From: Bacillaceae bacterium JMAK1
GTDB taxonomy: Bacteria > Bacillota > Bacilli > Bacillales > Marinococcaceae
Assembly: GCA_012970285.1 (NCBI GenBank)
Contig: JIBW01000004.1
Coordinates: 416,683 to 480,682 of the forward strand
Reading direction: 5' to 3'
DNA length: 64,000 nt
The notes beneath the pieces were generated by a model. The model was not told the origin of the DNA, ran no database searches, and saw only the letters and a list, made by a program, of their open reading frames with translations. Positions 29,577 to 37,178 of this stretch are shown here, one piece after another (within the stretch, counting starts at the first letter, position 1; each line of letters starts with the position of its first letter). Made by a program: the position numbers and the translations under genes.

Positions 29577-30492
29577 TGAAGCGACGATGACGATCCGTGT
29601 TCCCGCAAGCTCTGCGAATTTAGGTCCTGGGTTTGATTCAATTGGTCTCGCGGTAAATCGGTACTTGTATTTAGATGTATGGCCAAGTGAAGAGTGGCTG
29701 TTTACGTCATCGTCCCCTCATTTAGAAGGCATTCCTTCAGGTAAGAAGAACATGGTCTATAAAGTGGCACGAGCCTTCGCTGCAACGAAAGGTTTGTCAT
29801 TACCGCCTTGTCACGTTGACATGCGTTCTGATATTCCGTTAGCACGAGGACTTGGCAGTTCAGCAGCAGCGATTATCGCAGCGATTGAACTTTCTGACCA
29901 GTTGTTGCAAATGAATACTTCGAGAGAAGAGAAATTACGGTTTGCAAGTATATTAGAAGGGCACCCTGACAACGTTGGGGCATGTTTGTATGGCGGATTG
30001 ACGATTGGAATGCATACGGAGAAGTTTACGAAGATGGTGGCTCAACCTTCTCCTGATGTTGATCTTGTTCTGATGGTTCCAAGTGTTGAATTGTTAACGA
30101 AGGAAGCGCGAGAAGTGCTCCCTGAAACATTACCTTATCGTCAATCGATTGAAGGAAGTGCTTGTGGGAATGTTCTCGTTGCGGCTCTTTTAACAGGTGA
30201 TTTTTCACTTGCAGGTGAATTGATGAACAGGGATCGATTCCATCAGCCTTACAGAACGGGTGTAGTCCCAGGATTAACAGAGGCATTAGATGATGTGTTA
30301 GATTACGGGGTTTATGGAGCCGCACTTAGTGGCGCTGGTCCGACAATTTTATGCTTAGCACCAAGTGGAGAAGGAGAAGAGATTGCGAAGCGTATTCAGG
30401 AAGACTATCCAGATTATGAGGTAAGTGCAGCTAAGCCTTGTGATCACGGTTCCTACGTTTCCATTCCTCCTACAGTAGCATTAACATCATAA
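29542..30492 (+). CDS. thrB: Homoserine kinase
   Basis: 316 residues. A GHMP kinase that phosphorylates homoserine. VPASSANLGPGFDSIG is the substrate loop, PLARGLGSSAAA the ATP-binding loop, and GAALSGAGPTIL motif 3. The ATG at 29542 has AGGAGGGA upstream and lies inside the end of hom, so translation is coupled. thrC, which separates hom and thrB in B. subtilis, is absent here; threonine synthase must be elsewhere. Confidence 0.96.
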   Translation: MSWKNRTLPSSNEATMTIRVPASSANLGPGFDSIGLAVNRYLYLDVWPSEEWLFTSSSPHLEGIPSGKKNMVYKVARAFAATKGLSLPPCHVDMRSDIPLARGLGSSAAAIIAAIELSDQLLQMNTSREEKLRFASILEGHPDNVGACLYGGLTIGMHTEKFTKMVAQPSPDVDLVLMVPSVELLTKEAREVLPETLPYRQSIEGSACGNVLVAALLTGDFSLAGELMNRDRFHQPYRTGVVPGLTEALDDVLDYGVYGAALSGAGPTILCLAPSGEGEEIAKRIQEDYPDYEVSAAKPCDHGSYVSIPPTVALTS

Positions 30493-30497
30493 CGAGA

Positions 30498-30537
30498 AAC
30501 GGTTTCAATGTGAATCTACGCATTGGAGCCGTTTTTT
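30498..30537 (+). terminator. Terminator after thrB
   Basis: A 13-bp stem with two GU wobbles (30498-30510 / 30520-30532) followed by T6. Confidence 0.8.
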
Positions 30538-30573
30538 AGTGGCAACTTGTTGAAGCCTAAATCATAGCTGTTC

Positions 30574-30601
30574 ACCTTTTAGAAATAAGACACATACGAT
30601 A
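30574..30601 (+). promoter_or_regulatory. Sigma-K-like (mother-cell) promoter
   Basis: ACC (30574-30576), 16 bases, CATACGATA (30593-30601), matching the sigma-K pattern AC-N16-CATANNNTA. A sigma-E reading is also possible, since the -10 also fits CATACANT. It is 28 bases upstream of the next gene. Confidence 0.5.
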
Positions 30602-30628
30602 AGAAAGCACAGTTACAGGGGGGAGTTT

Positions 30629-30997
30629 ATGTATCGGTGGTACTCACCTTATCATTATTATCAACACCATCCTGCATATCGAAACTTTCCAGCAGTGGAT
30701 ACGACTATTTTAGAAGGTTCTGTAAGTGGTTTTCAAATTTTATTGCAGCAAAGCCAAGTGTTATTAAAGTCGTTAGAAAACCGAGAGTTTGCGAAACAAC
30801 TCATTGAAACAGCTCAAAAAGGGCATCAACAACAAGTCGATCAAATGATCCACAATATACCAGGGTTCACATCAAGAGCGAACATTCAATATACACCAAC
30901 GGGAATTCGGTTTCTTTTATTACTTCCGACAACGGTTGAAGCCATTGAAAACCCAGACTGTTGTTCCATGTCACTAGAATTAAAGTGGGGAACATAA
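30629..30997 (+). CDS. Probable spore-coat-type protein, Tyr/His-rich N-terminus
   Basis: 122 residues; a strong GGGGGGAG precedes the ATG. The first 17 residues are rich in Tyr and His (MYRWYSPYHYYQHHPAY), a composition common in Bacillus spore coat and sporulation proteins. The rest has an amphipathic helical middle and a beta-rich end with a Cys pair (DCCSMSLELKW). I suspect relation to B. subtilis YuzC but cannot confirm. The sigma-K-like promoter supports mother-cell expression late in sporulation. Confidence 0.6.
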   Translation: MYRWYSPYHYYQHHPAYRNFPAVDTTILEGSVSGFQILLQQSQVLLKSLENREFAKQLIETAQKGHQQQVDQMIHNIPGFTSRANIQYTPTGIRFLLLLPTTVEAIENPDCCSMSLELKWGT

Positions 30998-30999
30998 AA

Positions 31000-31025
31000 A
31001 AAACCGCGCACAATGTGCGCGATTT
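31000..31025. terminator. Bidirectional terminator between the coat-type gene and yutI
   Basis: CGCGCAC (31005-31011) and GTGCGCG (31015-31021) with A-run on the left (T-run for the minus strand). It serves yutI and probably also the + strand gene. Confidence 0.8.
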
Positions 31026-31054
31026 CTTAAATAGAAAACCTGTTTGAATAGGTC

Positions 31055-31297
31055 TTAAAATACTTGTTCAATCTCCACAACGCCTGGAACTTCTTCCACT
31101 AACGCGCGCTCAATACCTGCCTTTAACGTAATGGTTGATGAAGGGCAAGTGCCACAAGCGCCCATTAGACGTACCTTTACAATCCCGTCTTCGATATCAA
31201 CCAATTCAACGTCGCCGCCGTCGCGGAGTAGGAATGGGCGGAGTTTTTCAAGTACTTCTTGTACTTGGCCAGTGATGTCTACAGTTTCTGTCATCAT
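31055..31297 (-). CDS. yutI: NifU C-terminal-domain Fe-S protein YutI (Nfu type)
   Basis: 80 residues, a single Nfu domain with the cluster-binding GACGTCPSS (CxxC) motif. Such proteins carry [4Fe-4S] clusters from scaffolds to client enzymes. AAAGGAG precedes the start; two adjacent ATG codons are possible, and 31297 is the first. It complements the suf operon and yutM in this window. Followed by a strong terminator. Confidence 0.93.
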   Translation of the reverse strand: MMTETVDITGQVQEVLEKLRPFLLRDGGDVELVDIEDGIVKVRLMGACGTCPSSTITLKAGIERALVEEVPGVVEIEQVF

Positions 31298-31422
31298 AAA
31301 CACTCCTTTCTTTATCCTCTATTATAATACCCATCTTCATAAAAATCCATGTTTAGGGTTATTTTTTTATGAATACGATGTATAGTGGAAGAATAAATAG
31401 TCAATGTTTGGGAGGGGTCGTT

Positions 31423-31740
31423 ATGTCTATTGAGGTTGTCGTTTATGGCGCAGAGCGTAAGTGTGCCAGTTGTGTTAATTTACCTTCTTCAAAAGAGACG
31501 ATGGAATGGTTAGAAGCGTTGTTAAATCGAAAGTATCCAGAGCAATCGTTATCGTTTGAATACATTGATATTGAAGCACCAAAGTCAGGGTACGAACAGC
31601 TAGCAAATGAAATTATAGAAGAAGATCGATTTTATCCATTTATCACGATCAATGATCAGGTAGTCGCTGAAGGGGATCCGAGAGTTAAGACGATTTACAA
31701 AACGATGGATACGCTTATTGATAATCAAAAAATCAGCTGA
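31423..31740 (+). CDS. yuzD: YuzD family thioredoxin-fold protein (DUF1462)
   Basis: 105 residues from the ATG at 31423 with GGGAGGGG upstream. The CxxC motif in ERKCASCVNLPSS near the N-terminus and a beta-alpha-beta start suggest a thioredoxin-like fold, described for this family as a putative disulfide oxidoreductase. Conserved DRFYPFITIN lies near the C-terminus. The substrate is unknown. The stop codon lies in a terminator shared with yutJ. Confidence 0.87.
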   Translation: MSIEVVVYGAERKCASCVNLPSSKETMEWLEALLNRKYPEQSLSFEYIDIEAPKSGYEQLANEIIEEDRFYPFITINDQVVAEGDPRVKTIYKTMDTLIDNQKIS

Positions 31741-31767
31741 GAGGAATACTCCCTAGCTGATTTTTTA
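31729..31767. terminator. Terminator between yuzD and yutJ
   Basis: AAAATCAGCT (31729-31738) and AGCTGATTTT (31755-31764) with flanking A and T runs; works for both convergent genes and includes the yuzD stop. Confidence 0.8.
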
Positions 31768-32847
31768 TACACCACTGTGATATTTGTACATCCATAGCAC
31801 ACCGCTTTTAAGGATCCTCGCTACACGTCCTTTGACGGAAGCTTTGTCTCCCATAACTCCGAACCCTTGTTTCTTTCCTAAAGAGCCAAGCGTACCTTTT
31901 AATTTCATTTCAGACATCGTTTCAGGAAGTTCTTCTCCTGCCCATTGCTTCTTTAAGATCATCACAATTTGTTCACCTTGCTTTTCAGCAAGTTGCCCAC
32001 TCGGTGCGTACGGTAAGCTGGCACAATCGCCAACAACAAACGTGTCAGGGTGATCTGGGATGTGATGGTGTTTCGTAAGGATAATATGACCTTTGCGGTC
32101 TTTTTCAATGTTTTCAATGTCACGAACGACTTTTACTGGTTGTACACCAGCAGTCCAGATCACTGCATCTGAAGCGATTCGTTCTTCGTGATTAAACAGT
32201 GCACCTTCTGCCACTCGTGTAATGTTTGAGTTGCTAATAATGTCCACTTCATGTTTTTCAAACCATGAGCTTACATACGTGCTAAGACGTAATGGGAACA
32301 TCGGTAGAATCGTTTCACCGCGGTCAAACAAATGAATCGTTAAGTCTTGACGGCTTTCACGTAGTTCGGCCGCGAGTTCCACACCAGATAGACCAGCGCC
32401 AACGACAGAAACCGTTGCTCGTGGAGGCAAGTTACTAATCGCTTCATACGTCTTTCGTGTGCTTTCCATGCTTTGAATACTATGCGTATGTTCTTTTGCG
32501 CCAGGAACACCATGATACTTATCTTCAGCACCTAAGCCGATAACCATTTTGTCGTACTGAAGGATTTCAACTTCACCACGATCGCCCATAAGTGTAATTT
32601 CTTTGTTATGAACATCAATTTTATCGACATTGCCAAAGACGCGACGAACGTGTTTAGGAAATGGAACACGAATGTCATGATCTGATTCCGTACCGGCAGC
32701 CAGTGCATAGTATTCCGTTTTAATACAATGATAAGGAAGTTTATCAACGAGTATCATTTCATAATCTTCGGGGAGATCTTTTGCGCTCAATTGCTGCATG
32801 ATCTTCATGCCGCCGTATCCGCCGCCCAATATAACGAGTTTTTTCAT
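31765..32847 (-). CDS. yutJ: FAD-dependent NADH dehydrogenase-like oxidoreductase YutJ
   Basis: 360 residues. An N-terminal GGGYGGM dinucleotide motif binds FAD, a second VVGAGLSGVELA motif binds NAD(P)H, and VVGDCASLPYA closes the FAD site: the pattern of type II NADH dehydrogenases. YutJ is a paralogue of Ndh and YumB whose electron acceptor is not defined. It is transcribed from its own promoter with a leader of about 110 nt holding a GGGCGA/TCGCCC hairpin (32888-32916). Confidence 0.88.
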   Translation of the reverse strand: MKKLVILGGGYGGMKIMQQLSAKDLPEDYEMILVDKLPYHCIKTEYYALAAGTESDHDIRVPFPKHVRRVFGNVDKIDVHNKEITLMGDRGEVEILQYDKMVIGLGAEDKYHGVPGAKEHTHSIQSMESTRKTYEAISNLPPRATVSVVGAGLSGVELAAELRESRQDLTIHLFDRGETILPMFPLRLSTYVSSWFEKHEVDIISNSNITRVAEGALFNHEERIASDAVIWTAGVQPVKVVRDIENIEKDRKGHIILTKHHHIPDHPDTFVVGDCASLPYAPSGQLAEKQGEQIVMILKKQWAGEELPETMSEMKLKGTLGSLGKKQGFGVMGDKASVKGRVARILKSGVLWMYKYHSGV

Positions 32848-32966
32848 GTTACAGGACTCCTTTGGTAGAAAAATAGCACGTGATGATGGGCGACCAACGC
32901 ATTTGCTTACTCGCCCAATTTGTCATTTATGTACAGGAAATATCATTAGATTGTCACACCTCTTAA

Positions 32967-32995
32967 ATTATAACGATTCTATCTGTATATGACAA
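32967..32995 (-). promoter_or_regulatory. Sigma-A promoter of yutJ
   Basis: Read on the minus strand: TTGTCA (32995-32990), 17 bases, TATAAT (32972-32967). Confidence 0.7.
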
Positions 32996-33043
32996 CAATT
33001 GTAGTAATGACAATAAAAGATTGATTATTTAGAGAAGTTATAC

Positions 33044-33059
33044 TGTGACTTCTATCACA
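33044..33059. promoter_or_regulatory. CRP/FNR-type palindrome TGTGA-N6-TCACA
   Basis: TGTGA (33044-33048), six bases, TCACA (33055-33059). This equals the core of the CRP and B. subtilis Fnr operator. It lies between divergent yutJ and yuzB, with its centre about 92 bases upstream of the yutJ start point and 115 bases upstream of yuzB. The rest of the 32848-33165 gap holds only the yutJ promoter and leader. Confidence 0.45.
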
Positions 33060-33165
33060 CGCTGTGCAATTGTATCCTCATTCATGAATTTTTACGAACA
33101 AAACTTAGAATGAATTGACGATCTTCTGCGTCCGAGATACGATAGCGTTAGGTAGGTGAGGACGA

Positions 33166-33402
33166 ATGTATCCTCTTGTAGAATTTTGCATGTCGAATGT
33201 CGCAGAAGGCACCCATTCAGTTATGGAAGAGTTGTCGCGTGATCCGAATATTGATGTTGTAGAACGTGGTTGTCTCGGGCAATGCACGATGTGTAGAGAC
33301 CATCGATATGCTAGAGTAGAGGGCAAGATTATTAAAAGCCAACAAACAGATGAGTTAATAGATGATATTTATCAGTATCTTGAAGAAGAAGAATGGCTGT
33401 AA
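33166..33402 (+). CDS. yuzB: YuzB family protein (DUF1450)
   Basis: 78 residues, the usual length. Conserved cysteines appear in VEFCMSN and RGCLGQCTMC, a pattern resembling thin Fe-S or zinc sites, but no activity is known. It is adjacent to yutJ as in B. subtilis. A terminator with stem AGTCCGG/CCGGACT follows. Confidence 0.88.
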   Translation: MYPLVEFCMSNVAEGTHSVMEELSRDPNIDVVERGCLGQCTMCRDHRYARVEGKIIKSQQTDELIDDIYQYLEEEEWL

Positions 33403-33413
33403 CGAATGTGTAG

Positions 33414-33448
33414 AGTCCGGAGTCTGAACGAGGCGACCGGACTTCTTT
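33414..33448 (+). terminator. Terminator after yuzB
   Basis: AGTCCGG (33414-33420) and CCGGACT (33437-33443), then TCTTT. The T-run is weak. Confidence 0.6.
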
Positions 33449-33467
33449 AAGGTCAGGGGGGAGAACG

Positions 33468-34046
33468 ATGAGTAAAAAAGACAAAATCGTTCAAGCAGCG
33501 ATTGAAGTGTTTAAAGAAAAAGGAATAGAACGTACGAAAGTTTCCGATATTGTGAAGGCTGCTGGCATTGCACAAGGAACGTATTACTTGTATTTTCCAT
33601 CGAAGCTAGCGGTAATGCCTGCGATTGCTGATGTTCTCATTGAAATACTCGTTGCGGATATTCGTAAGGAAATTAATACAAATGATCCTTTTAAGACACA
33701 ATTGGACGACTTAGTTGAAGTGATGTATCAACATACGAAAGAATATCGAGATGTTCATTCATTAGTCTATGCAGGTCTTTCTTCGACAGAATATCTGCAA
33801 CAATGGGAAGAAATTTACGAACCATTTTACGAATGGCTTGGCGATGTGTTAGAGAAAGCGATTAAACGGGAAGAAGTACGACAAGAAATGAATGCCAAAC
33901 GTACAGCGAAGCTTTTAATCGGCACGATTGAGACAAGCGCAGAGCAGGCGTATCTATACGATCAAACCGACGAAAAAGAAATCGATGAACAGAAAAAAGA
34001 ACTTCGAACGTTTATCAACCAAGCTCTTGGAACGAAGAACGACTGA
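33468..34046 (+). CDS. TetR/AcrR family transcriptional regulator
   Basis: 192 residues; GGGGGG precedes the ATG. The N-terminal helix-turn-helix (VSDIVKAAGIAQGTYYLYFPSK, about residues 25-46) is typical of TetR repressors; the rest is the helical ligand-binding domain. Targets are unknown. It is not found at this place in B. subtilis, so it belongs to an insertion that also holds the next small gene and may act on neighbouring genes or itself. Confidence 0.88.
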   Translation: MSKKDKIVQAAIEVFKEKGIERTKVSDIVKAAGIAQGTYYLYFPSKLAVMPAIADVLIEILVADIRKEINTNDPFKTQLDDLVEVMYQHTKEYRDVHSLVYAGLSSTEYLQQWEEIYEPFYEWLGDVLEKAIKREEVRQEMNAKRTAKLLIGTIETSAEQAYLYDQTDEKEIDEQKKELRTFINQALGTKND

Positions 34047-34070
34047 CCATTCTAAAGGAGAGAGTTTACG

Positions 34071-34310
34071 ATGAAGCTACTGCCTTTTGAGAATACGTGG
34101 CCGTATGAGAAGGTAGGCGAAGACGTTTACCTAAATGAATGTCCAGATTGTGGAGACAGTAATGTGTTAACGTTTTTGAAAACCGAACAATTACAAGATG
34201 CTTTTGATAGTGTAAAAACACAACTGATCATGCCGTGCTGCAATTACCGTATTACGATTTTGCAAGCGGATGAAGATTACTTTTGGACATCAGAACGACA
34301 AAGAAAATGA
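34071..34310 (+). CDS. Small protein with zinc-ribbon-like cysteines, unknown function
   Basis: 79 residues; AAAGGAGAG precedes the ATG. The motif ECPDCGDSN near residue 24 and PCCNYR near residue 56 give a CxxC plus CC pattern that could hold one zinc ion. Otherwise unrecognised. It lies 24 bases after the TetR gene and ends 10 bases before dapF, so the three may be cotranscribed. Confidence 0.7.
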   Translation: MKLLPFENTWPYEKVGEDVYLNECPDCGDSNVLTFLKTEQLQDAFDSVKTQLIMPCCNYRITILQADEDYFWTSERQRK

Positions 34311-34320
34311 GGGTTCGAAC

Positions 34321-35178
34321 ATGAAGTTTACGAAGTTACACGGACTCGGGAATAGCTACATTTACCTCGATGGATTTAACGATGCAATACCGAGCGAGCA
34401 AGAGTTACCACAAACAGCGATTGCTGTTTCCAATCCATATACAGGAATTGGTTCGGACGGATTGATTTTAATTTTGCCATCTGAGCGGTCTGATGTGAGA
34501 ATGCGTGTCTTTAATAACGACGGTTCAGAAGCGAAGAATTGCGGAAACGGCTTGCGTTGTGTTTCCAAATACGTTTATGATCGCGGCATTGTCACGTCCA
34601 CAACGTTTACAATTGAAACACTCGGTGGAGAAGTTGAAGCCGAAGTTCACCCAGATGACGCGAATCAAGTGCAGATGGTTACGGTAGATATGGGAGTACC
34701 TAGACTAAATAAATCAGACTTACCGATGCGTGGTGGCACTGGTACAGAACAGACCATTGACGAATCGATCACAATTGGCGAACAACGCTTTTCAATGACT
34801 GGTGTTTCCATGGGCAACCCCCACATCATTATGTTTACCGATAACATATCTGAAGCACCAGTAGCAACACTTGGACCGATTATTGAGAAATCTTCAGTGT
34901 TTCCTGAAGGTGTAAATGTAGAGTGGGTTCAAATGGTTAGTGAACGTGAAATGCACTTTAAAGTATGGGAACGGGGAAGCGGCATTACTCAAGCGTGCGG
35001 GACAGGTGCATGTGCTGCGGTCGTAGCAGCAGTCTTAAACGGCCAAAGCAAAAAAGACGAAGAAGTAACCGTCCACTTACCAGGTGGAGATCTGTATATC
35101 ACATGGTCTTCAAAAGACGACCATATTTGGATGCGTGGCGAAGCGGTGACCGTCTGTCACGGAGAATATTTAGTGTGA
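34321..35178 (+). CDS. dapF: Diaminopimelate epimerase
   Basis: 285 residues from the ATG at 34321. It interconverts LL- and meso-diaminopimelate for lysine and peptidoglycan synthesis. The two catalytic cysteines are C74 in [10 protein letters not shown] and C226 in QACGTGAC. In B. subtilis it is yutL, next to yuzB and yutK. A strong terminator follows. Confidence 0.96.
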   Translation: MKFTKLHGLGNSYIYLDGFNDAIPSEQELPQTAIAVSNPYTGIGSDGLILILPSERSDVRMRVFNNDGSEAKNCGNGLRCVSKYVYDRGIVTSTTFTIETLGGEVEAEVHPDDANQVQMVTVDMGVPRLNKSDLPMRGGTGTEQTIDESITIGEQRFSMTGVSMGNPHIIMFTDNISEAPVATLGPIIEKSSVFPEGVNVEWVQMVSEREMHFKVWERGSGITQACGTGACAAVVAAVLNGQSKKDEEVTVHLPGGDLYITWSSKDDHIWMRGEAVTVCHGEYLV

Positions 35179-35179
35179 A

Positions 35180-35211
35180 ACCAAGAAGGGAATGCCTTTC
35201 TTGGTTTTTTT
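35180..35211 (+). terminator. Terminator after dapF
   Basis: ACCAAGAAGG (35180-35189) pairs with CCTTTCTTGGT (35195-35205), followed by T7. Confidence 0.85.
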
Positions 35212-35220
35212 ATGTGGCTT

Positions 35221-35350
35221 GTGGGCTAGATGCGAGGGCGCGGATCAAGAGTGTAGGAGCGTGGATCAAGCCCGAGCGTACGCGTAGTTAGACAGAAGGA
35301 ACCCGGACCAAGCCCGAAGAACGTATGGGAAGAGCGACCCAGCCAACCGT
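35221..35350. repeat. Degenerate tandem repeat with a 21-bp period
   Basis: The core GGATCAAG recurs at 35242 and 35263, and as GGACCAAG at 35305: spacings of 21 and 42 (two units). Weaker units flank it, for example near 35326. The unit reads about GCGTGGATCAAGCCCGAGCGT. A related 21-bp pair lies at 63957-64000. It starts right after the dapF terminator and has a higher GC content than the surroundings. No gene is supported in the 35179-35500 gap. Confidence 0.6.
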
Positions 35351-35412
35351 GCTTTATCAGCAAAACAAGCGTCACCCTTTCACCAACACGTAAGTCATAT
35401 GCTGAACTTTGA

Positions 35413-35480
35413 TTCGATGTATCGAAACGTCGTCACTCATGGTTCTAAATTGCATAATTTAGGAGTAGTGTATGCAATTT
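35413..35480. promoter_or_regulatory. Two inverted repeats ahead of the 85-aa gene
   Basis: TTCGATGTATCGAA (35413-35426) is a perfect 14-bp palindrome. AAATTGCATA (35447-35456) and TATGCAATTT (35471-35480) form a perfect 10-bp inverted repeat that ends just before the ribosome-binding site. They may be an operator and an mRNA hairpin. Confidence 0.4.
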
Positions 35481-35500
35481 GAGGTGAGGGGCTAAGCGGT

Positions 35501-35758
35501 GTGAGTGAGGAGAATAACTATTTATCGTCGATTGTTCATTTCTTTAGTGAATTTCCAGAAGAGCCCCGCGTCTATTCCTTTTTTTTAGATGGGGTTTTTC
35601 ATTGGATGGAAAGCGACTATATTATCGGTGAGATTCTAATTTCTTCTGAAGAAGACTTAAAAGAAGTTCATCAAATCTTGATGAGTATGACGCATACGGA
35701 AGAGAGTATTCATCGTTTTTTGGAATTGATGGCGAAAGCGTATGTGATGGCAAGATAA
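35501..35758 (+). CDS. Small hypothetical protein
   Basis: 85 residues, GTG start with GAGGTGAGGGG (35481-35491) nine bases away. It is acidic, with an aromatic-rich middle (YSFFLDGVFHWMESDY) and helical ends; no membrane segment or signal. I do not recognise a family. It lies between the 21-bp repeats and a CcpA-type promoter, and has two inverted repeats upstream. Confidence 0.6.
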   Translation: MSEENNYLSSIVHFFSEFPEEPRVYSFFLDGVFHWMESDYIIGEILISSEEDLKEVHQILMSMTHTEESIHRFLELMAKAYVMAR

Positions 35759-35769
35759 TTCTGATAAAA

Positions 35770-35798
35770 TTGACAATAAGCGCTTTCAAAGGTATGAT
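35770..35798 (+). promoter_or_regulatory. Sigma-A promoter with an embedded cre-like site (CcpA)
   Basis: TTGACA (35770-35775), 17 bases, TATGAT (35793-35798). The spacer holds AAGCGCTTTCA: positions 35775-35788 match 11 of 14 bases of the cre consensus TGAAAGCGCTTTCA. A CcpA site here would block RNA polymerase, so the cluster downstream is predicted to be under carbon catabolite repression. Confidence 0.6.
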
Positions 35799-35862
35799 GA
35801 ATTCAAATGATGAACTGTTCAAGTCTTATGTTGCCTAGCCACGGTAATTCTCTGAGACTGAC

Positions 35863-35899
35863 AGCCAGTTTACTTTTCAGGGGAGTAGACTGGCTTTTT
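35863..35899 (+). terminator. Leader terminator (possible attenuator) before the acyl-CoA dehydrogenase gene
   Basis: AGCCAGTTTAC (35863-35873) pairs with GTAGACTGGCT (35885-35895), an 11-bp stem with one wobble, followed by T5. It lies between the promoter at 35770-35798 and the gene start at 35946, so transcripts must read through it. GACAGC (35860-35865) is complementary to GCTGTC (35900-35905), offering an alternative pairing. No known riboswitch class was recognised. Confidence 0.55.
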
Positions 35900-35945
35900 G
35901 CTGTCCTCCTTTCAAAACTATTCATAATATTAGGAGCTGAGTCGT

Positions 35946-37160
35946 ATGGATTTTCATTTAAGTGAAGAGCAACAAATGGTTCAAAAGACAGTGCGGAACT
36001 TTGTAGATAAAGAAATTATGCCGAACATCGCTGAGTGGGATGCGAACATGCACTTCGAGCGCAGTGTTGTAGATAAAATGTCTGAGCTTGGCTTTATGGG
36101 TATTTGTATTCCAGAACAATACGGTGGAAGTGGCATGGATTATAACACGCTTGCGATTGTCTGTGAGGAGCTTGAGCGTGGCGATACAGCGTTTCGTACA
36201 GCAGCGTCTGTTCATATCGGTTTGAACAGCATGACGATCCTCCAATGGGGTACAGAAGAGCAAAAGCAAAAATACTTAACACCACTTGCCAAAGGTGAAA
36301 AAATCGGTGCCTTCGGTTTGACGGAGCCAAATGCAGGGTCTGATGTAAAGGCGATGAACACGACAGCTAAGAAAAACGGCGATCACTACGTGTTGAACGG
36401 ATCAAAAACGTGGATTTCACTTTGTGATGTTGCGGACACATTCCTCGTGTTTGCGTACACTGGCGACAAAAACGAGAACCATAGTGGGATTTCTGCATTC
36501 ATCGTAGAGCGTGAGTGGGAAGGTTTTAGCTCAAAAGCGATCAAAGGAAAACTCGGTATTCGTGCCGGTAACACGGGTGAGATTTTCTTCGATAATGTGA
36601 AGATTCCTGCGGAGAACCTTCTAGGAGAAGAAGGTGAAGGGTTCAAAATTGCGATGTCTGCACTCGACAATGGTCGTTTTACCGTTGCAGCGGGAGCGTG
36701 CGGTCTAATCATGGCGAGTCTTGAGGCTTCTGTCGCTTATTGCCACGAGCGTAAAACGTTCGGTGTAGAAATTGGCCAACATCAACTCGTTCAACAAATG
36801 ATTGCAAAAATGGAAGCTGGTCTTCAAATGAGTCGCCTGCTCGTGTTTAAAGCTGGTGAACTGAAAAATGCAGGCGTAAGAAATACGAGAGAAACGTCTC
36901 TTGCGAAGTGGCAATCGTGTAACTTTGCAAACGAAGCTGCAAACGATGCCGTGCAAGTCCACGGTGCGTATGGCTATTCAAACGAGTATCCAGCAGAACG
37001 TCTGCTTAGAAACTCAAAAGCACCTGTTATTTATGAAGGAACGAGAGAGATTCATACTGTGATGCAAGCGAAATATGCACTTGGCTACACAGAAGACAAA
37101 CCTCTTCGCAAAATGCTGCCTGCGTGGCCGTTCGAAAAATCTACTGTACACCAAGACTAA
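35946..37160 (+). CDS. Acyl-CoA dehydrogenase
   Basis: 404 residues, full length. FAD enzyme that oxidises acyl-CoA to the trans-2-enoyl form and passes electrons to ETF. Visible motifs are LTEPNAGSD in the FAD/substrate domain and VIYEGTREIH, where E364 is at the catalytic-base position of short/medium-chain and glutaryl-CoA dehydrogenases. Substrate chain is not evident. The next gene, a class III CoA-transferase, suggests that the substrate is first activated by CoA transfer. First gene of the CcpA-type cluster. Confidence 0.93.
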   Translation: MDFHLSEEQQMVQKTVRNFVDKEIMPNIAEWDANMHFERSVVDKMSELGFMGICIPEQYGGSGMDYNTLAIVCEELERGDTAFRTAASVHIGLNSMTILQWGTEEQKQKYLTPLAKGEKIGAFGLTEPNAGSDVKAMNTTAKKNGDHYVLNGSKTWISLCDVADTFLVFAYTGDKNENHSGISAFIVEREWEGFSSKAIKGKLGIRAGNTGEIFFDNVKIPAENLLGEEGEGFKIAMSALDNGRFTVAAGACGLIMASLEASVAYCHERKTFGVEIGQHQLVQQMIAKMEAGLQMSRLLVFKAGELKNAGVRNTRETSLAKWQSCNFANEAANDAVQVHGAYGYSNEYPAERLLRNSKAPVIYEGTREIHTVMQAKYALGYTEDKPLRKMLPAWPFEKSTVHQD

Positions 37161-37178
37161 CGAACGGGAGGGAGAACG

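Noticed and set aside
34965..35291. A 108-codon frame spanning the end of dapF and the 21-bp repeats
   Set aside because: It is out of frame with the well-supported dapF gene, has Arg/Lys-rich composition typical of a shadow frame, and crosses the dapF terminator.
35880..35890. GGGGAGTAG, reminiscent of the start of yybP-ykoY (Mn2+) riboswitches
   Set aside because: The downstream half of that motif and the multi-stem layout are missing, and here the bases form the loop and arm of a simple terminator hairpin.
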